Source: Prochlorococcus marinus (GTDB lineage: Bacteria; Cyanobacteriota; Cyanobacteriia; PCC-6307; Cyanobiaceae). Taken from it: a DNA stretch of 64,000 bases. The stretch is from NCBI RefSeq assembly GCF_001180325.1, contig NZ_CVSZ01000035.1, forward strand, positions 186,001-250,000, written 5' to 3'. How positions within the stretch are numbered: the first letter of the stretch is position 1; each line of letters starts with the position of its first letter. The position numbers and the translations under genes were made by a program. Below the pieces are notes generated by a model. The model was not told the DNA's origin. It ran no database searches and was given only the letters and a program-made list of their open reading frames with translations. Shown in pieces: positions 36,921 through 47,291 of this stretch.

Positions 36921-39827
36921 ATGAAATCTCAAAATAACAAAGAACAAAAATCAGACTTTTCTTATAAAGAAACTTTAAATTTACTAAAAACTGACTTCTC
37001 GATGCGTGCTAACTCGGTTGTAAGAGAACCGGAGATTCAGAATTTTTGGGCTAATAATGATATTGATTTCCAATTAGGTTCAAGTAATTCAGGAGAAATA
37101 TTTACCTTACATGATGGCCCTCCTTATGCAAATGGAGCGCTTCATATGGGTCATGCTCTTAATAAAGTTTTAAAAGACATAATCAATAAGTACAAAACCT
37201 TAAAAGGATTTAGGGTTCATTTTGTACCTGGCTGGGACTGTCATGGATTACCTATTGAATTGAAAGTTCTTCAAAATTTAAAATCAGATGAAAGAAAGAA
37301 TCTTGATACTCTAGATTTAAGAAAAAAAGCGACAGATTATGCGCATATCCAAATTAATAATCAAAAGGAAGGTTTCAAAAGGTGGGGCATATGGGGAGAT
37401 TGGAATAACCCTTACTTAACTCTTAAGAAAAGTTATGAATCTGCTCAGATTGGAGTGTTTGGGAAAATGTTTTTAAATGGCTACATATACCGAGGTCTTA
37501 AACCTGTGCATTGGAGTCCAAGTTCAAGGACTGCACTTGCAGAAGCAGAATTAGAATACCCTGATGAACATTTTTCAAAAAGTATTTATGCTTCATTAAA
37601 AATCACTAAAATACCTGAGGAAATTTTATTAAATTTCATCCAAGAAAATCTAGAGATCAAAAAAGATTTTTTTCAAAATAATTCTTTCATCACTATTTGG
37701 ACCACTACTCCTTGGACAATACCGGCAAATGAAGCAGTTGCAGTAAATCCAAAAATAAAGTACGTTTTTGCTATCGATGATGAGAAACGAATTTACCTTT
37801 TTGCAAAGGATTTATCTTCTGAAATAAGTAAGAAATTTAATAAAAATTTCAAGGAACTTTTAGAGCTTAAAGGCTCTGACTTGGAAAATATCGAATATCA
37901 ACATCCCTCTAAGAATAAAAATTGCAGAATTGTAATTGGAGGAGATTATATTACTACCGAATCAGGGACTGGAATTGTACATACTGCCCCTGGTCATGGG
38001 ATAGATGATTTTAATGTAGGTCAAAAGTATGATTTACCAATAACATGTGTTGTTGATGAGAAAGGTAACTTAAATGAATATTCTGGTCAATTCAAAGGAT
38101 CAAATGTCCTGAAAGATGCAAATGATTTAATTATTGAACATTTAAAAGGAAATAATTTGCTTCTATTGCAAGAAAATTATAAGCATAGATATCCTTATGA
38201 TTGGAGAACCAAAAAACCAACTATTTTCAGGGCAACAGAACAATGGTTTGCATCTGTAAATGGCTTTAGATCAGCTGCATTACAGGCAATCGAAGATGTT
38301 GAATGGATGCCAGATACTGGAAAGAAAAGAATTTATTCTATGGTTGTTGGTAGAGGAGATTGGTGTATTTCCAGACAAAGGTCATGGGGAGTCCCTATTC
38401 CAGTTTTTTATAAAAAAAATGGTAATGATATTCTCCTTAACAAAGAGATAATTAATCATATTCAAGAACTTTTTAGTAAACATGGAGCTGATATTTGGTG
38501 GGATTGGGATGTTAAAAATCTTTTGCCAGAAAATTATGCAAAAGAATCGGATCTATGGAAAAAAGGAACAGATACAATGGATGTTTGGTTCGATTCAGGA
38601 TCCAGCTGGGCCGCAGTATGTGAACTAAGAAGTGAATTAAAGTATCCTGCAGATCTTTATTTAGAGGGCTCAGATCAACATCGAGGATGGTTTCAGTCGT
38701 CTTTGCTAACATCTGTTGCAGTCAATAATAAACCTCCATATAAGAAAGTTTTAACTCATGGTTTTGCACTTGATGAAAACGGAAGAAAAATGAGTAAATC
38801 TCTAGGAAATGTTGTTGATCCAAATATAATTATTAATGGAGGTAATAATAAAAAAACTGAACCTGCTTATGGTGCAGATGTTTTAAGGCTGTGGGTAAGC
38901 TCTGTAGATTATTCAGTTGATGTTCCAATTGGTTCAAATATACTCAAGCAAATTTCAGACGTTTACAGAAAAGTTCGTAATACTGCAAGATATCTTCTAG
39001 GTAATATTCATGATTATGATCCTAATATTGAAAGTTTTGAAATTGATCAATTGCCACTCTTAGATCAATGGATGTTAGGTAGATTAGTTGAGGTTACAGA
39101 TCAAATATCGAATGCTTATGAAAATTATGAATTTTCAAAATTTTTCCAAATCTTGCAAAGTTTTTGCGTTGTAGATCTATCGAATTTTTATTTGGATATT
39201 GCGAAGGATAGGTTATATGTAAGTTCTAAATCACAATTTAGGAGAAGATCCTGTCAGTTCGTAATGTCAAAAGTTGTTGAAAATTTAGCCGTACTTATTT
39301 CTCCAGTACTTTGTCATATGGCTGAAGATATTTGGCAAAAAATACCATATTCAACTAAAGAAAAATCAGTTTTTCAAAGGGGATGGCCAATATTTTCTCA
39401 GTCATGGAAAAATCAAATACTTAATGAGCACATTGCAAATCTAAGAAATCTGAGAGTTGAAATTAACAAGGCTATAGAGGGATGTAGGAACAAACAAATA
39501 ATTGGAGCAGCTTTGGAAACTGAAGTTAATTTTTTACCTGAAGATAAAGTTTTAAAAGATTCACTTACTTGGCTAAAAGAATTTGGCAATCAAGATGTAG
39601 ATTTATTTAAGGATTGGCTTATAGTATCAAACTTCCAAGTTGTATCCGATTTGGTGGAGAATTCTCTAATTATTGATTACAACGCACTTGGTAAAATTCA
39701 AATAAATAAAGCTCAGGGTCAAAAATGTGATAGATGTTGGCATTATCAAAAAGAAACTTTTAATGGAATCCAAAATACAAAATTATGCAAAAGATGTTCA
39801 AATATTATTAATTTTGAATTGATTTAA
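36921..39827 (+). CDS. ileS: Isoleucyl-tRNA synthetase
   Basis: Class I synthetase charging tRNA(Ile). The 968 residues show the HIGH motif in [13 protein letters not shown] near residue 75, the editing domain with [12 protein letters not shown] and [30 protein letters not shown] in [11 protein letters not shown] near residue 621, and a C-terminal zinc finger with CDRC and CKRC. That zinc finger marks the bacterial type 1 enzyme. The stop overlaps the convergent 111-residue gene by four bases. Confidence 0.98.
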   Translation: MKSQNNKEQKSDFSYKETLNLLKTDFSMRANSVVREPEIQNFWANNDIDFQLGSSNSGEIFTLHDGPPYANGALHMGHALNKVLKDIINKYKTLKGFRVHFVPGWDCHGLPIELKVLQNLKSDERKNLDTLDLRKKATDYAHIQINNQKEGFKRWGIWGDWNNPYLTLKKSYESAQIGVFGKMFLNGYIYRGLKPVHWSPSSRTALAEAELEYPDEHFSKSIYASLKITKIPEEILLNFIQENLEIKKDFFQNNSFITIWTTTPWTIPANEAVAVNPKIKYVFAIDDEKRIYLFAKDLSSEISKKFNKNFKELLELKGSDLENIEYQHPSKNKNCRIVIGGDYITTESGTGIVHTAPGHGIDDFNVGQKYDLPITCVVDEKGNLNEYSGQFKGSNVLKDANDLIIEHLKGNNLLLLQENYKHRYPYDWRTKKPTIFRATEQWFASVNGFRSAALQAIEDVEWMPDTGKKRIYSMVVGRGDWCISRQRSWGVPIPVFYKKNGNDILLNKEIINHIQELFSKHGADIWWDWDVKNLLPENYAKESDLWKKGTDTMDVWFDSGSSWAAVCELRSELKYPADLYLEGSDQHRGWFQSSLLTSVAVNNKPPYKKVLTHGFALDENGRKMSKSLGNVVDPNIIINGGNNKKTEPAYGADVLRLWVSSVDYSVDVPIGSNILKQISDVYRKVRNTARYLLGNIHDYDPNIESFEIDQLPLLDQWMLGRLVEVTDQISNAYENYEFSKFFQILQSFCVVDLSNFYLDIAKDRLYVSSKSQFRRRSCQFVMSKVVENLAVLISPVLCHMAEDIWQKIPYSTKEKSVFQRGWPIFSQSWKNQILNEHIANLRNLRVEINKAIEGCRNKQIIGAALETEVNFLPEDKVLKDSLTWLKEFGNQDVDLFKDWLIVSNFQVVSDLVENSLIIDYNALGKIQINKAQGQKCDRCWHYQKETFNGIQNTKLCKRCSNIINFELI

Positions 39828-40159
39828 ATCCAGTTTTTTTGATTCAAAAAGAAAACTGAGTTTTGATTTTCTCTTATAAGATTTTTTTCTGTTTCTGTTA
39901 ATGGTGCTTTATAAAGTTTAAAATCTGTAATTATATAATTAAGTGCTATTACTTTTTTTTCTAAATCTATTTCAATTGGATGAGTTGTTGAGCTACTGAA
40001 GCCTCTGAAAATAAGTATTTCTAATTGTTCTTTTTGAGTTTCTTTTTGAATGAAACCTTCTAGTTTAAGTATCCTATCAGATATCTCGGAACTGATTTTT
40101 TCAAGACTATTTATTAAATCAATTTTCTCCATTTTCTGAGTAGCAAGAGTTTCTTCCAT
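39824..40159 (-). CDS. Small cyanobacterial conserved protein (FRGFSSS motif)
   Basis: A 111-residue soluble protein. The centre reads [26 protein letters not shown], a pattern I recall from a conserved cyanobacterial and plant family without known function. Two starts are possible: the ATG at 40159, overlapping the upstream DUF3177 gene by 41 bases, or the ATG at residue 10 (40132), overlapping it by 14. The second gives the more usual overlap. It is translated from the same message as DUF3177 and ends inside the ileS stop. Confidence 0.7.
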   Translation of the reverse strand: MEETLATQKMEKIDLINSLEKISSEISDRILKLEGFIQKETQKEQLEILIFRGFSSSTTHPIEIDLEKKVIALNYIITDFKLYKAPLTETEKNLIRENQNSVFFLNQKNWI

Positions 40160-40742
40160 TTTTAGGTAATTTTATTATTGACCATTGAATAAGGCCTAGA
40201 ATATAGATAAATAATGAAAATAATCCTAAGAATTTTGCTATCGGCTGAGTAAAATTAGCTCCAAACAAAAAATTAAATAATTTTTTTAAAATAAGATATA
40301 AATTTGAAGAAGGCTGAATCCATATTGCACATGCATCCGAATTAATAAAAGAAAAGCAGTTAAAGTTTTGTATACTCTGAATAAAGAAATTAAGCGATAT
40401 AAAAGTTATCGTCCATCTCCAAATTTTTGTCGTTGTGGTGAGGGAGTAAGAAAAATCATATTCTCTTAATTCATCATTAATATCGTTCCAAAACCAAACT
40501 GAAACTGTCATTAATAATGTTGAAATATTTGTTATAACAAGAGCATAATTATACTTTCCTATTAAAAGTAAGAGGCTTATAAAAAATAAAAGGGATATTT
40601 TCCAATAAATTGATAGAAGTTTAATAACTGCTTTATTTCTTTTTTTAATTGACCAGAAGGAAAGAGTAATAGGAATACCAATAAGGAAAATTATTGAAAG
40701 TTGAAAGGATAGCCAAATAGAAAGTTGATTAAAAACGTTCAA
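40119..40742 (-). CDS. DUF3177 membrane protein
   Basis: A 207-residue membrane protein with about five hydrophobic helices (near 9-27, 41-59, 64-84, 105-123 and 165-185) and the conserved WFWNDINDELREYDFSYS segment in the middle. It matches a cyanobacterial family of unknown function (DUF3177, by memory). It is coupled to the following 111-residue gene by overlapping frames. Confidence 0.75.
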   Translation of the reverse strand: MNVFNQLSIWLSFQLSIIFLIGIPITLSFWSIKKRNKAVIKLLSIYWKISLLFFISLLLLIGKYNYALVITNISTLLMTVSVWFWNDINDELREYDFSYSLTTTTKIWRWTITFISLNFFIQSIQNFNCFSFINSDACAIWIQPSSNLYLILKKLFNFLFGANFTQPIAKFLGLFSLFIYILGLIQWSIIKLPKNGRNSCYSENGEN

Positions 40743-40864
40743 AATTTTTTCTTTTTAAACACATAATAATTAAACATCAAACTGTCACATTTGAACTTAC
40801 TATTGTCATAGTTATGAATATTATGCATCCTTATATTATTGCCTAGAAATATATTGATAATTGT

Positions 40865-41494
40865 ATGAGACAGCATGTTAATCCCCTTAGTAGTAATTTC
40901 AATCAAATTGAGAGATTACCTTCTTTGAGCGAAATGTTTGGCGATTCTAAATTGAATCTTCATTTGGATATAGGTTGTGCTGCTGGTGAGTTTCTGTTTG
41001 ATTTAGCTTTAGTTAATAAAAGGTGGAATTATTTAGGAATTGAAATCCGTGAGAAATTAGTCAAAAATGCAAAATTAAAATTGCTTGAAAGAGAAATTAA
41101 AAATCTATATTTTATATTTGGTAATGCTAATAATATTTTGAATGATGTCCAAAGTAAATTTATTATCAAAAATCTAAAAAGTATTTCTTTTAATTTTCCT
41201 GATCCTTGGTTTAAAAAGAGACATTATAAAAGGCGTGTAATTCAGCCAGAATTTATTAAAATTCTCTCAAATTCATTGCAAAAAGGGACCTTAATTTTTA
41301 TAAAAACGGATGTAAAAGATTTATTCGATTATATGGATTACACCATATCAAGTAGTATTTATTTTAAAACAATAGATAAAAAAGATTTAAATTATTCCGA
41401 AAGTTTTAATCCAACTAAAGTTAAAACTAATCGGGAAAAATATGTAATTGTCAACCAACTTGATATTTTTGAAAGGATTTATATAAAAATTTAA
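40865..41494 (+). CDS. trmB: tRNA (guanine-N7-)-methyltransferase
   Basis: Adds m7G at position 46 of tRNA using S-adenosylmethionine. The 209 residues show the SAM-binding [26 protein letters not shown], and the family signature [20 protein letters not shown] near residue 115. The ATG at 40865 fits the family's N-terminus (RQHVNPLS). It converges with glmM, seven bases apart. Confidence 0.96.
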   Translation: MRQHVNPLSSNFNQIERLPSLSEMFGDSKLNLHLDIGCAAGEFLFDLALVNKRWNYLGIEIREKLVKNAKLKLLEREIKNLYFIFGNANNILNDVQSKFIIKNLKSISFNFPDPWFKKRHYKRRVIQPEFIKILSNSLQKGTLIFIKTDVKDLFDYMDYTISSSIYFKTIDKKDLNYSESFNPTKVKTNREKYVIVNQLDIFERIYIKI

Positions 41495-41501
41495 TGCATT
41501 G

Positions 41502-42854
41502 TTAATTAATTATTTTATTAATTTCTAAAAAGAGTTTGTTTGTTATTTCGCTTGACAAAGAATGAACTTTCTTTTGATTTTTGGCCTCAACTAGAACTCT
41601 CATAACGGGTTCTGTGCCGCTAGGCCTTATATAAACTCTACAATTATCAGAATATATTTTCTGAAAAATCTCTATAGTTTGATTAATCAAGATTTTGGTT
41701 TCTGGATTTAAGTTATTAAAATTAAAATCTAGATTGATATTGGTCAGTTTTTGAACATGCGGTTCGAAACTACTTTTAAGCCAATCATTTAAATTAATAT
41801 TTTTCTTTTTACAAAATTTAGAAATTTGTAGTGCAGTCAATATCCCATCTCCAGAAAAGTTATTAATTTTTGAAAGTATATGACCTGACTGCTCACCTCC
41901 TAAAACTGCACCTTTTTCTTTAATTGCGTCATGCACATGTTTATCTCCAATATCAGTTCTATAAAAAATCCCTCCAATTTTCTTCCAGGCATTTTCAAAA
42001 CCTAAGTTTGCCATTTGCGTTGATATTAGTAAATTATTTGTGAGAATTTTTTGTTCCATAAGTTCTCTACCCCAAAGAAAAAGAATATGATCTCCATCTA
42101 AAACATTACCTTTTGAATCTATTCCAATTACTCTATCGGCATCCCCATCGAAGCTAAAACCCATATCTGCAGGACTCTCTCTTAATGCTTTTTTTAATGG
42201 TTCGAGGTTAGTTGAACCACAATTCATATTAATTTTCAACCCATTTTTCGAGTTATTGATAACTCTTACATCAGCACCAAGTGACTGAAAAATTTTTTTT
42301 GCGCAGGTTGTTGCTGATCCATAGCATGTGTCTAATATTATTTTCAACCCTCTTAGATTTTCTCCACCCATTGTTTGGATTAGGCTTTTAATATAAATAT
42401 CAAAAAGATCTTTATTTGTGTTGAGTGGGATCACTGTTCTAGGAACTGAGATGTTGTGATTTGACTCTTCAATTAATTTTTGAATTTTATTTTCAAAATA
42501 TTTGGTAATTTTTTGACCATTATGATCAAAAATTTTTATTCCATTATATTCTGGCGGATTATGACTTGCTGATATCATAATCCCACCACTCAAGTTCTCT
42601 TGTTTGATTAAAAAAGGTATTGCTGGGGTAGGGCAAATTCCAAGATTTATAAATTTTTTGCCACTTTCTTTTATACCTTGTGTTATCGCCTGAAGTAGAT
42701 TATCTCCACTAATTCTTGTATCTCTTCCAATTATGATTGGATTTTTATTCTCTAAGCTCGAACCAAAAGCATATCCTACTTTGTAGGCTAGTGAATAAGT
42801 TATCTCTTTATTAAATCTTCCTCGTATTCCATCAGTTCCAAATATTGATTGCAT
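41502..42854 (-). CDS. glmM: Phosphoglucosamine mutase
   Basis: Converts glucosamine 6-phosphate to glucosamine 1-phosphate for peptidoglycan and lipopolysaccharide. The 450 residues begin [16 protein letters not shown], carry the phosphoserine loop [13 protein letters not shown] near residue 100, the magnesium loop [13 protein letters not shown] near 240, the sugar loop GGEQSGHIL and the phosphate-binding [11 protein letters not shown]. This set distinguishes GlmM from other phosphohexomutases. Confidence 0.97.
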   Translation of the reverse strand: MQSIFGTDGIRGRFNKEITYSLAYKVGYAFGSSLENKNPIIIGRDTRISGDNLLQAITQGIKESGKKFINLGICPTPAIPFLIKQENLSGGIMISASHNPPEYNGIKIFDHNGQKITKYFENKIQKLIEESNHNISVPRTVIPLNTNKDLFDIYIKSLIQTMGGENLRGLKIILDTCYGSATTCAKKIFQSLGADVRVINNSKNGLKINMNCGSTNLEPLKKALRESPADMGFSFDGDADRVIGIDSKGNVLDGDHILFLWGRELMEQKILTNNLLISTQMANLGFENAWKKIGGIFYRTDIGDKHVHDAIKEKGAVLGGEQSGHILSKINNFSGDGILTALQISKFCKKKNINLNDWLKSSFEPHVQKLTNINLDFNFNNLNPETKILINQTIEIFQKIYSDNCRVYIRPSGTEPVMRVLVEAKNQKKVHSLSSEITNKLFLEINKIIN

Positions 42855-42964
42855 AATTAGATTTCAGGAATCAAAGAAATTTTGATGATAATTTAGTTTT
42901 TATTTTATCAGTTGATTAAAAGCTTATATATTTCCATTCTCTTTATTCGTTTAACTTATTTAAG

Positions 42965-43525
42965 ATGTTTTTAGTTAGTAATCCTTTAATAGTGCAATCT
43001 GAGAGTCGAGAGCAAAATTTAAAAACAATACTTATTTTAATTGTATCTATTGTTATCATTTCACTGCTATTTTTTAAAAATTTCTTTTTCAAATCGACTT
43101 ATCTTCTAAAGAGTTTTGGTGAATTATCTGTTGAACCCGAAATAGCTTTTACAAATAATAAGCCTACATTTCTCGAATTTTATGCTGAATGGTGTGAAGT
43201 TTGCAAAGAAATGGCTCCGCAAGTTTCTGCTTTTAAAGATGAATACGAAAAAGATATTAATTTTGTTTTTTTAAATGTTGATAATAAAAAATGGAGTAAT
43301 TACATCCAGAAGTTTGCTGTTAACGGGATCCCTCAAGTTAATCTTTTTGATAAAGAGGGTAATCTAATTTCTACTTTTATTGGTAAACAAGATGAAATAA
43401 AAATAAGGGAATTTATTAATCATTTAGCAAAAGAAGAAAAACCATATGAGGAAATTATTAATGCTGAATTTTCAACAATTAAAGAAAATAAAAATAATAA
43501 AGTTAGCCCTCGTACTCATGGATAG
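42965..43525 (+). CDS. txlA: Membrane-anchored thioredoxin-like protein TxlA
   Basis: Thioredoxin-fold protein anchored in the membrane, related to plant HCF164, which carries reducing power across the thylakoid for cytochrome c and b6f assembly. The 186 residues have a short head, one transmembrane helix (about 20-40), and a thioredoxin domain with the active site EFYAEWCEVCKEMAPQV, so the pair is Cys-Glu-Val-Cys. The cis-proline is in NGIPQVNLF. It converges with thyX, three bases apart. Confidence 0.92.
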   Translation: MFLVSNPLIVQSESREQNLKTILILIVSIVIISLLFFKNFFFKSTYLLKSFGELSVEPEIAFTNNKPTFLEFYAEWCEVCKEMAPQVSAFKDEYEKDINFVFLNVDNKKWSNYIQKFAVNGIPQVNLFDKEGNLISTFIGKQDEIKIREFINHLAKEEKPYEEIINAEFSTIKENKNNKVSPRTHG

Positions 43526-43528
43526 TCT

Positions 43529-44161
43529 TTACCATTCTAAAGATTTTGATACAATCGGAAAACTTTCTTTAAAAATAGACTTACAATTTTGGGCGATAGA
43601 CTTGTGTTCTTTTTGGGTGCCATGAGCTGATCTTAAATGAATGTAATGGATCCAAGATCTGCAAGATCCAGACATATAAATTCTTGTTGGGGTCGCTAAT
43701 GGTAAAACAAATCTCGCACATTCTTTGGCTACGCCTTCTTTAAGTAAATCTTCATATAATTCTGAAGCAGCCTGAAAATGCAAACCAATTTTTTCATTGA
43801 ATCTTTTTTTTAACTCATCAGGCAGATCAGGGATTGAATTTTGCCTGTTTTTTAAATCTTGACGTCTTAAATCTGGTAAGGGAATATTACCCAATTGAGA
43901 ACTATCCGCATATCTTTGTGAAAATTCTTGAAAAGTAAATGATCTATGTCTTAAAATTTGGGCAGCGATTCCTCTGTTAGTTTCTATTTGTAACGTCATA
44001 AAAGACTGTTCAAAAACACTCCAATGTTCATTTTTAATGCAATAACTCAATAATTTCGAATAGTCTTCATTTTCCTGATTTTTTGGATTACTAACCCTTG
44101 CAATGTAAGCCATTGTCTTTTCTGCGTCAGGAGTTAGCGAAATTAGTTCAACTTTACTCAT
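43529..44161 (-). CDS. thyX: Flavin-dependent thymidylate synthase ThyX
   Basis: Makes dTMP from dUMP using FAD, replacing ThyA. The 210 residues carry the ThyX motif as RHRSFTFQEFSQRY near residue 75, with SGSCRSWIHYIHLRSAHGTQKEH near the end. It starts one base after the dcd stop, so thyX and dcd are co-transcribed; Dcd feeds the dUMP pool that ThyX uses. Confidence 0.97.
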   Translation of the reverse strand: MSKVELISLTPDAEKTMAYIARVSNPKNQENEDYSKLLSYCIKNEHWSVFEQSFMTLQIETNRGIAAQILRHRSFTFQEFSQRYADSSQLGNIPLPDLRRQDLKNRQNSIPDLPDELKKRFNEKIGLHFQAASELYEDLLKEGVAKECARFVLPLATPTRIYMSGSCRSWIHYIHLRSAHGTQKEHKSIAQNCKSIFKESFPIVSKSLEW

Positions 44162-44162
44162 T

Positions 44163-44756
44163 TTAGATCTTTGCGAGAGTCACTTTTTCAGGTTGGTTTT
44201 GATATTTACCTCTTCTATCTTCATAGGTTGTGGAGCATGGATCACCTTCAAAAAAGAGTAGTTGGCAAATACCCTCTTCAGCATAAATTCTGCAATCTGC
44301 ACCTGAACTATTACTGAACTCTAAAGTTAGGTGACCTTCCCATCCTGCCTCTGCAGGCGTGGTATTAACAATAATTCCAAGTCGTGCGTAAGTACTTTTG
44401 CCTATACAGATAACAGTTATATTTTCTGGCACTTTCATCTTTTCTAAAGCAACTCCTAAACCATAGGAGTGAGCAGGAAGAATAAAAAAGGCTCCATCAT
44501 TATCATGGTGAAGAACAGTTTTTTCTAAATTATTTGGATTAAACTTTTTGGGGTTCATCACAGTTCCAGGGATATGTCTGAAAATTAGGAATTCTTTTGA
44601 TGAAAGTCTTAAATCATAGCCATAAGATGAACATCCGTAACTCAAAACTGGCTTTTGCTTGTTGTCGGGCTCAAGATGCCTCACCAAATTTGATTGAAAG
44701 GGCTTTATCATTCCTTCCGAAGCTTTTTGATTTATCCAGAGATCATTTTTTAGCAT
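44163..44756 (-). CDS. dcd: dCTP deaminase
   Basis: Deaminates dCTP to dUTP, source of dUMP for thymidylate. The 197 residues belong to the dUTPase/Dcd fold, with SYGCSSYGYDLRL, the catalytic GHLTLEFSNSS glutamate segment, TPAEAGWEGHLTL and the C-terminal tail. It lies between the CobO-like gene (four-base gap) and thyX (one-base gap) in one minus-strand operon. Confidence 0.95.
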   Translation of the reverse strand: MLKNDLWINQKASEGMIKPFQSNLVRHLEPDNKQKPVLSYGCSSYGYDLRLSSKEFLIFRHIPGTVMNPKKFNPNNLEKTVLHHDNDGAFFILPAHSYGLGVALEKMKVPENITVICIGKSTYARLGIIVNTTPAEAGWEGHLTLEFSNSSGADCRIYAEEGICQLLFFEGDPCSTTYEDRRGKYQNQPEKVTLAKI

Positions 44757-44760
44757 TGTT

Positions 44761-45342
44761 TTATGAGCGAAGTTCGGTAATTTGGTTAGCCATTAATAAT
44801 AAATCTTTAGGTATATCTGTACCTGTAAGGATTACATCTCCGGATATAAATCGGTTTTCAAGTGTTGAAATCAAATCATCTTTATCTATAATTTTCATGC
44901 CAATAGCTAAAAAAATTTCATCAAGTATGATTTGGTCATTCTCTCCAGACTGTAGTTCTCTTTTACAAAAATTCCATAATTCAATAGTAGATTCATAAAT
45001 TGAATTTTTTAAATTTCTATTATTTTCAATTGCTTCAGAATTATATTGATCAAAGGAATGTGATGATCTGACCCAGGTTAAATTACCGCATAACTTTACT
45101 GCATTATCAACTCCTTGCTTTACTCCTCCTTTCATGAATTGTATTAAAAGCACTTTCCTGCCAAGAGCAGCATTTCTAAGAGAGTCTCTAATGATTGATG
45201 GGTAGCTGCCTCGATATGAAGAATGATAGATATGAATTTGTCCGTTTTGTGTAAATCTTTTTACATTTTTTTTGTTAGCAGTTTTTATATTTACAAAATC
45301 AAGATTATCTCTGGAATATATATGAGATGAACTAGTTACCAT
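44761..45342 (-). CDS. cobO: CobO/BtuR-like corrinoid adenosyltransferase without P-loop
   Basis: Belongs by overall sequence to the CobO/BtuR family, which adds the 5'-deoxyadenosyl group to cob(I)alamin. The 193 residues show LGRKVLLIQFMKGG (about 60-73), QIILDEIFLAIGMKIID and DVILTGTDIPKDLLLMANQITELRS, all family segments. The ATP-binding P-loop, normally GxGKGK(T/S)T before the first of these, is replaced by HSSYRGSYPS (residues 40-49), with no Gly-Lys-Ser/Thr. Either ATP is bound in another way or the function has changed. It heads the cobO-dcd-thyX operon, divergent from ntcA. Confidence 0.78.
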   Translation of the reverse strand: MVTSSSHIYSRDNLDFVNIKTANKKNVKRFTQNGQIHIYHSSYRGSYPSIIRDSLRNAALGRKVLLIQFMKGGVKQGVDNAVKLCGNLTWVRSSHSFDQYNSEAIENNRNLKNSIYESTIELWNFCKRELQSGENDQIILDEIFLAIGMKIIDKDDLISTLENRFISGDVILTGTDIPKDLLLMANQITELRS

Positions 45343-45384
45343 TATTTAGAATCTTTCTAAATGCAGTATAATTAGGATCTATTG

Positions 45385-45456
45385 ACACTGCATATAGTGT
45401 AATTTTACTTAAAAAAGTGTTAAGCAATTTGAAAATGACTGAAAATGACTGAAAAG
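45385..45456. repeat. Short repeats in the cobO-ntcA gap
   Basis: Two elements are visible. One is an inverted repeat ACACT-6-AGTGT at 45385-45400. The other is a tandem repeat of the 10-mer GAAAATGACT at 45431-45440 and 45441-45450, followed by a partial GAAAA copy. Both are upstream of the NtcA box. They might be protein sites or slippage products; no function is established. Confidence 0.5.
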
Positions 45457-45489
45457 GGCTTATTGATATTCTGATAAGAATTGAAAATT

Positions 45490-45531
45490 GTTACTGTTGA
45501 TACAAGATATTTTAGAGTGTCTCCTTAAATT
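45490..45531 (+). promoter_or_regulatory. ntcA: NtcA-activated promoter of ntcA
   Basis: GTT-N8-TAC at 45490-45503 is one base off the consensus GTA-N8-TAC. It is followed by exactly 22 bases and then TAAATT (45526-45531), fitting TAN3T. This is the classical class II NtcA promoter layout, with the box in place of a -35. Transcript start would be near 45538, about 14 bases before the ATG. It indicates autoregulation. Confidence 0.7.
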
Positions 45532-45551
45532 TTTTAATAGTTAAGATATTT

Positions 45552-46286
45552 ATGATACCTGCTTCAAGAGGATTCAACCGCTTTAGTTCACAACACTCCG
45601 GACAAAGTAAAATTAACTCTGTTGGAGAACGTTTTCCAATCAATAGAACTTTGATGGAAGTTATTAAAGGTCTAGATGGTGCAAGCACAGAAATGGTTGA
45701 GAGATCTAAAACAATATTTTTCCCTGGAGACCCTGCTGAAAGGGTTTATCTTATAAGAAGAGGAGCAGTAAGACTATCAAGAGTTTATGAGTCAGGTGAA
45801 GAAATAACTGTTGCTCTTTTAAGAGAGAATAGTCTCTTTGGTGTTTTATCTCTTCTAACAGGCCACAGATCCGATCGTTTTTATCATGCCATAGCATTCA
45901 CAAGAGTTGAAATGATTACAGCACCTGCAAATTCTGTTCTAAGAGCTATTGAGGAAGATGCATCAGTAGGACTATTACTTTTACAGGGGCTTTCAAGTAG
46001 GATCTTGCAAACTGAAACAATGATAGAAACTCTTACACATAGAGACATGTCTTCTCGTTTAGTAAGTTTTTTAATGGTTCTTTGTAGAGACTTTGGAGTC
46101 GCAGGAGAAAAAGGTATCACTATAGACTTAAGACTTTCACATCAGGCAATTGCTGAAGCTATTGGTTCTACAAGAGTAACAATTACAAGATTATTGGGAG
46201 ATTTAAAGGATTCAGGGCTTCTTAATATTGAGAGAAAAAAGATCACAGTGTTCGATCCAATTGCTCTTGCAAAAAGATTTAATTGA
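45552..46286 (+). CDS. ntcA: Global nitrogen regulator NtcA
   Basis: CRP/FNR-family activator that senses 2-oxoglutarate and controls nitrogen assimilation. The 244 residues have a 35-residue leader, then the cyclic-nucleotide-fold domain ([22 protein letters not shown]), a dimer helix, and the C-terminal helix-turn-helix [21 protein letters not shown] near residue 195. The conserved part starts near residue 35 ([12 protein letters not shown]), about 20 residues later than the shorter family members, but the ATG at 45552 fits the promoter. Its own promoter carries an NtcA box. A weak downstream DUF3084 gene follows after 39 bases. Confidence 0.98.
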   Translation: MIPASRGFNRFSSQHSGQSKINSVGERFPINRTLMEVIKGLDGASTEMVERSKTIFFPGDPAERVYLIRRGAVRLSRVYESGEEITVALLRENSLFGVLSLLTGHRSDRFYHAIAFTRVEMITAPANSVLRAIEEDASVGLLLLQGLSSRILQTETMIETLTHRDMSSRLVSFLMVLCRDFGVAGEKGITIDLRLSHQAIAEAIGSTRVTITRLLGDLKDSGLLNIERKKITVFDPIALAKRFN

Positions 46287-46325
46287 TTCATCATAAATTA
46301 TGATGTACTGAGTGTATGCAAAAGT

Positions 46326-47291
46326 GTGGCTTGGATTTTAATTATTTTTTTAATATTACTAGGGGGATTAATTGCACCATTTGGGGATATTCTCGGAACA
46401 AAGATTGGTAAAGCAAGATTTAGTATCTTAAAATTAAGACCTAAAAAAACAGCAACTATAATAACGATAATTACAGGGGGGGTTATTAGTTCAATATCAA
46501 TAGGGTTATTGATTTTAGTAAGTGAAGAATTCAGACAAAGACTTTTTGTTGATATTCCTTTTTTGCAAAAAACTTTAGATGAAAGTAAAAAGGCTTTAAT
46601 CCCTCTACAAGAAGAACGAAAGGAACTTGAAGTTAAAATTTTAAAAAAAGAAAAGGAGTTAAATCAATTAAAAAATAATATTAAAGAATTTAGGAGAGGG
46701 AATATTGTTATTAAAAGAGGACAGACTTTATTTATAGCTGAAATAAATTCTAGCTCAAGTGTGGAATTAGACTTTGCCAAAATCTACAATGAAGCTGATA
46801 AATATGTTAGGAAAATTGTTATTCCAAATAATAAAGAAGCAAAAAATATTCTTTTATGGAGGCCTAGTGATATTACAAAAATTCAGAAAATAGCTGCTAG
46901 GGGTGGTAACTGGATTTTATTAATAAAATCAGCAACAAATGTTTTAAAAGGTGATAATTTTGTTTTTGTATCTCCTGATTTATTAGAGAATAAATTTATA
47001 GTTAAAAAAGGAGACGTTATTACAAGTTCAATTCTTGGAGAAAGTGATTTAAATCTTAAATCAATTGATTTAAAAATTAAATCATTACTTAGAAAAACAA
47101 GGGATGAAATCAAGTCAAAAGGATCACAAGTTAGTGAAATTAAAACAAATGGAAATTTTGTCAAAAAAATTAGAGACTTTCTTCAAGAAAATCAAAATAT
47201 CAAATTTAAGTTAGAAGTAGTATCTTTGAGAGATAGTAAAACTGTAGAACCCATAGTTGTTGAAATCAATATTTTAAAGATTGCATCTTAA
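46326..47291 (+). CDS. DUF3084 membrane-anchored protein
   Basis: A 321-residue protein starting at GTG, with two transmembrane helices (about 2-22 and 46-66), a coiled coil (about 83-125) and a soluble C-terminal domain. The segment GDILGTKIGKARFSILKLRPKKTA between the helices is the mark of DUF3084, a family mainly in cyanobacteria with no known role. It directly abuts the RuvC-like gene (stop at 47291, next ATG at 47292), so the two are coupled. Confidence 0.82.
   Translation: MAWILIIFLILLGGLIAPFGDILGTKIGKARFSILKLRPKKTATIITIITGGVISSISIGLLILVSEEFRQRLFVDIPFLQKTLDESKKALIPLQEERKELEVKILKKEKELNQLKNNIKEFRRGNIVIKRGQTLFIAEINSSSSVELDFAKIYNEADKYVRKIVIPNNKEAKNILLWRPSDITKIQKIAARGGNWILLIKSATNVLKGDNFVFVSPDLLENKFIVKKGDVITSSILGESDLNLKSIDLKIKSLLRKTRDEIKSKGSQVSEIKTNGNFVKKIRDFLQENQNIKFKLEVVSLRDSKTVEPIVVEINILKIAS

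Noticed and set aside
43529..45342. thyX-dcd-cobO as a phage-derived island
   Set aside because: These genes also occur in phages, but base composition equals the neighbours and flanking genes are core (txlA, ntcA).
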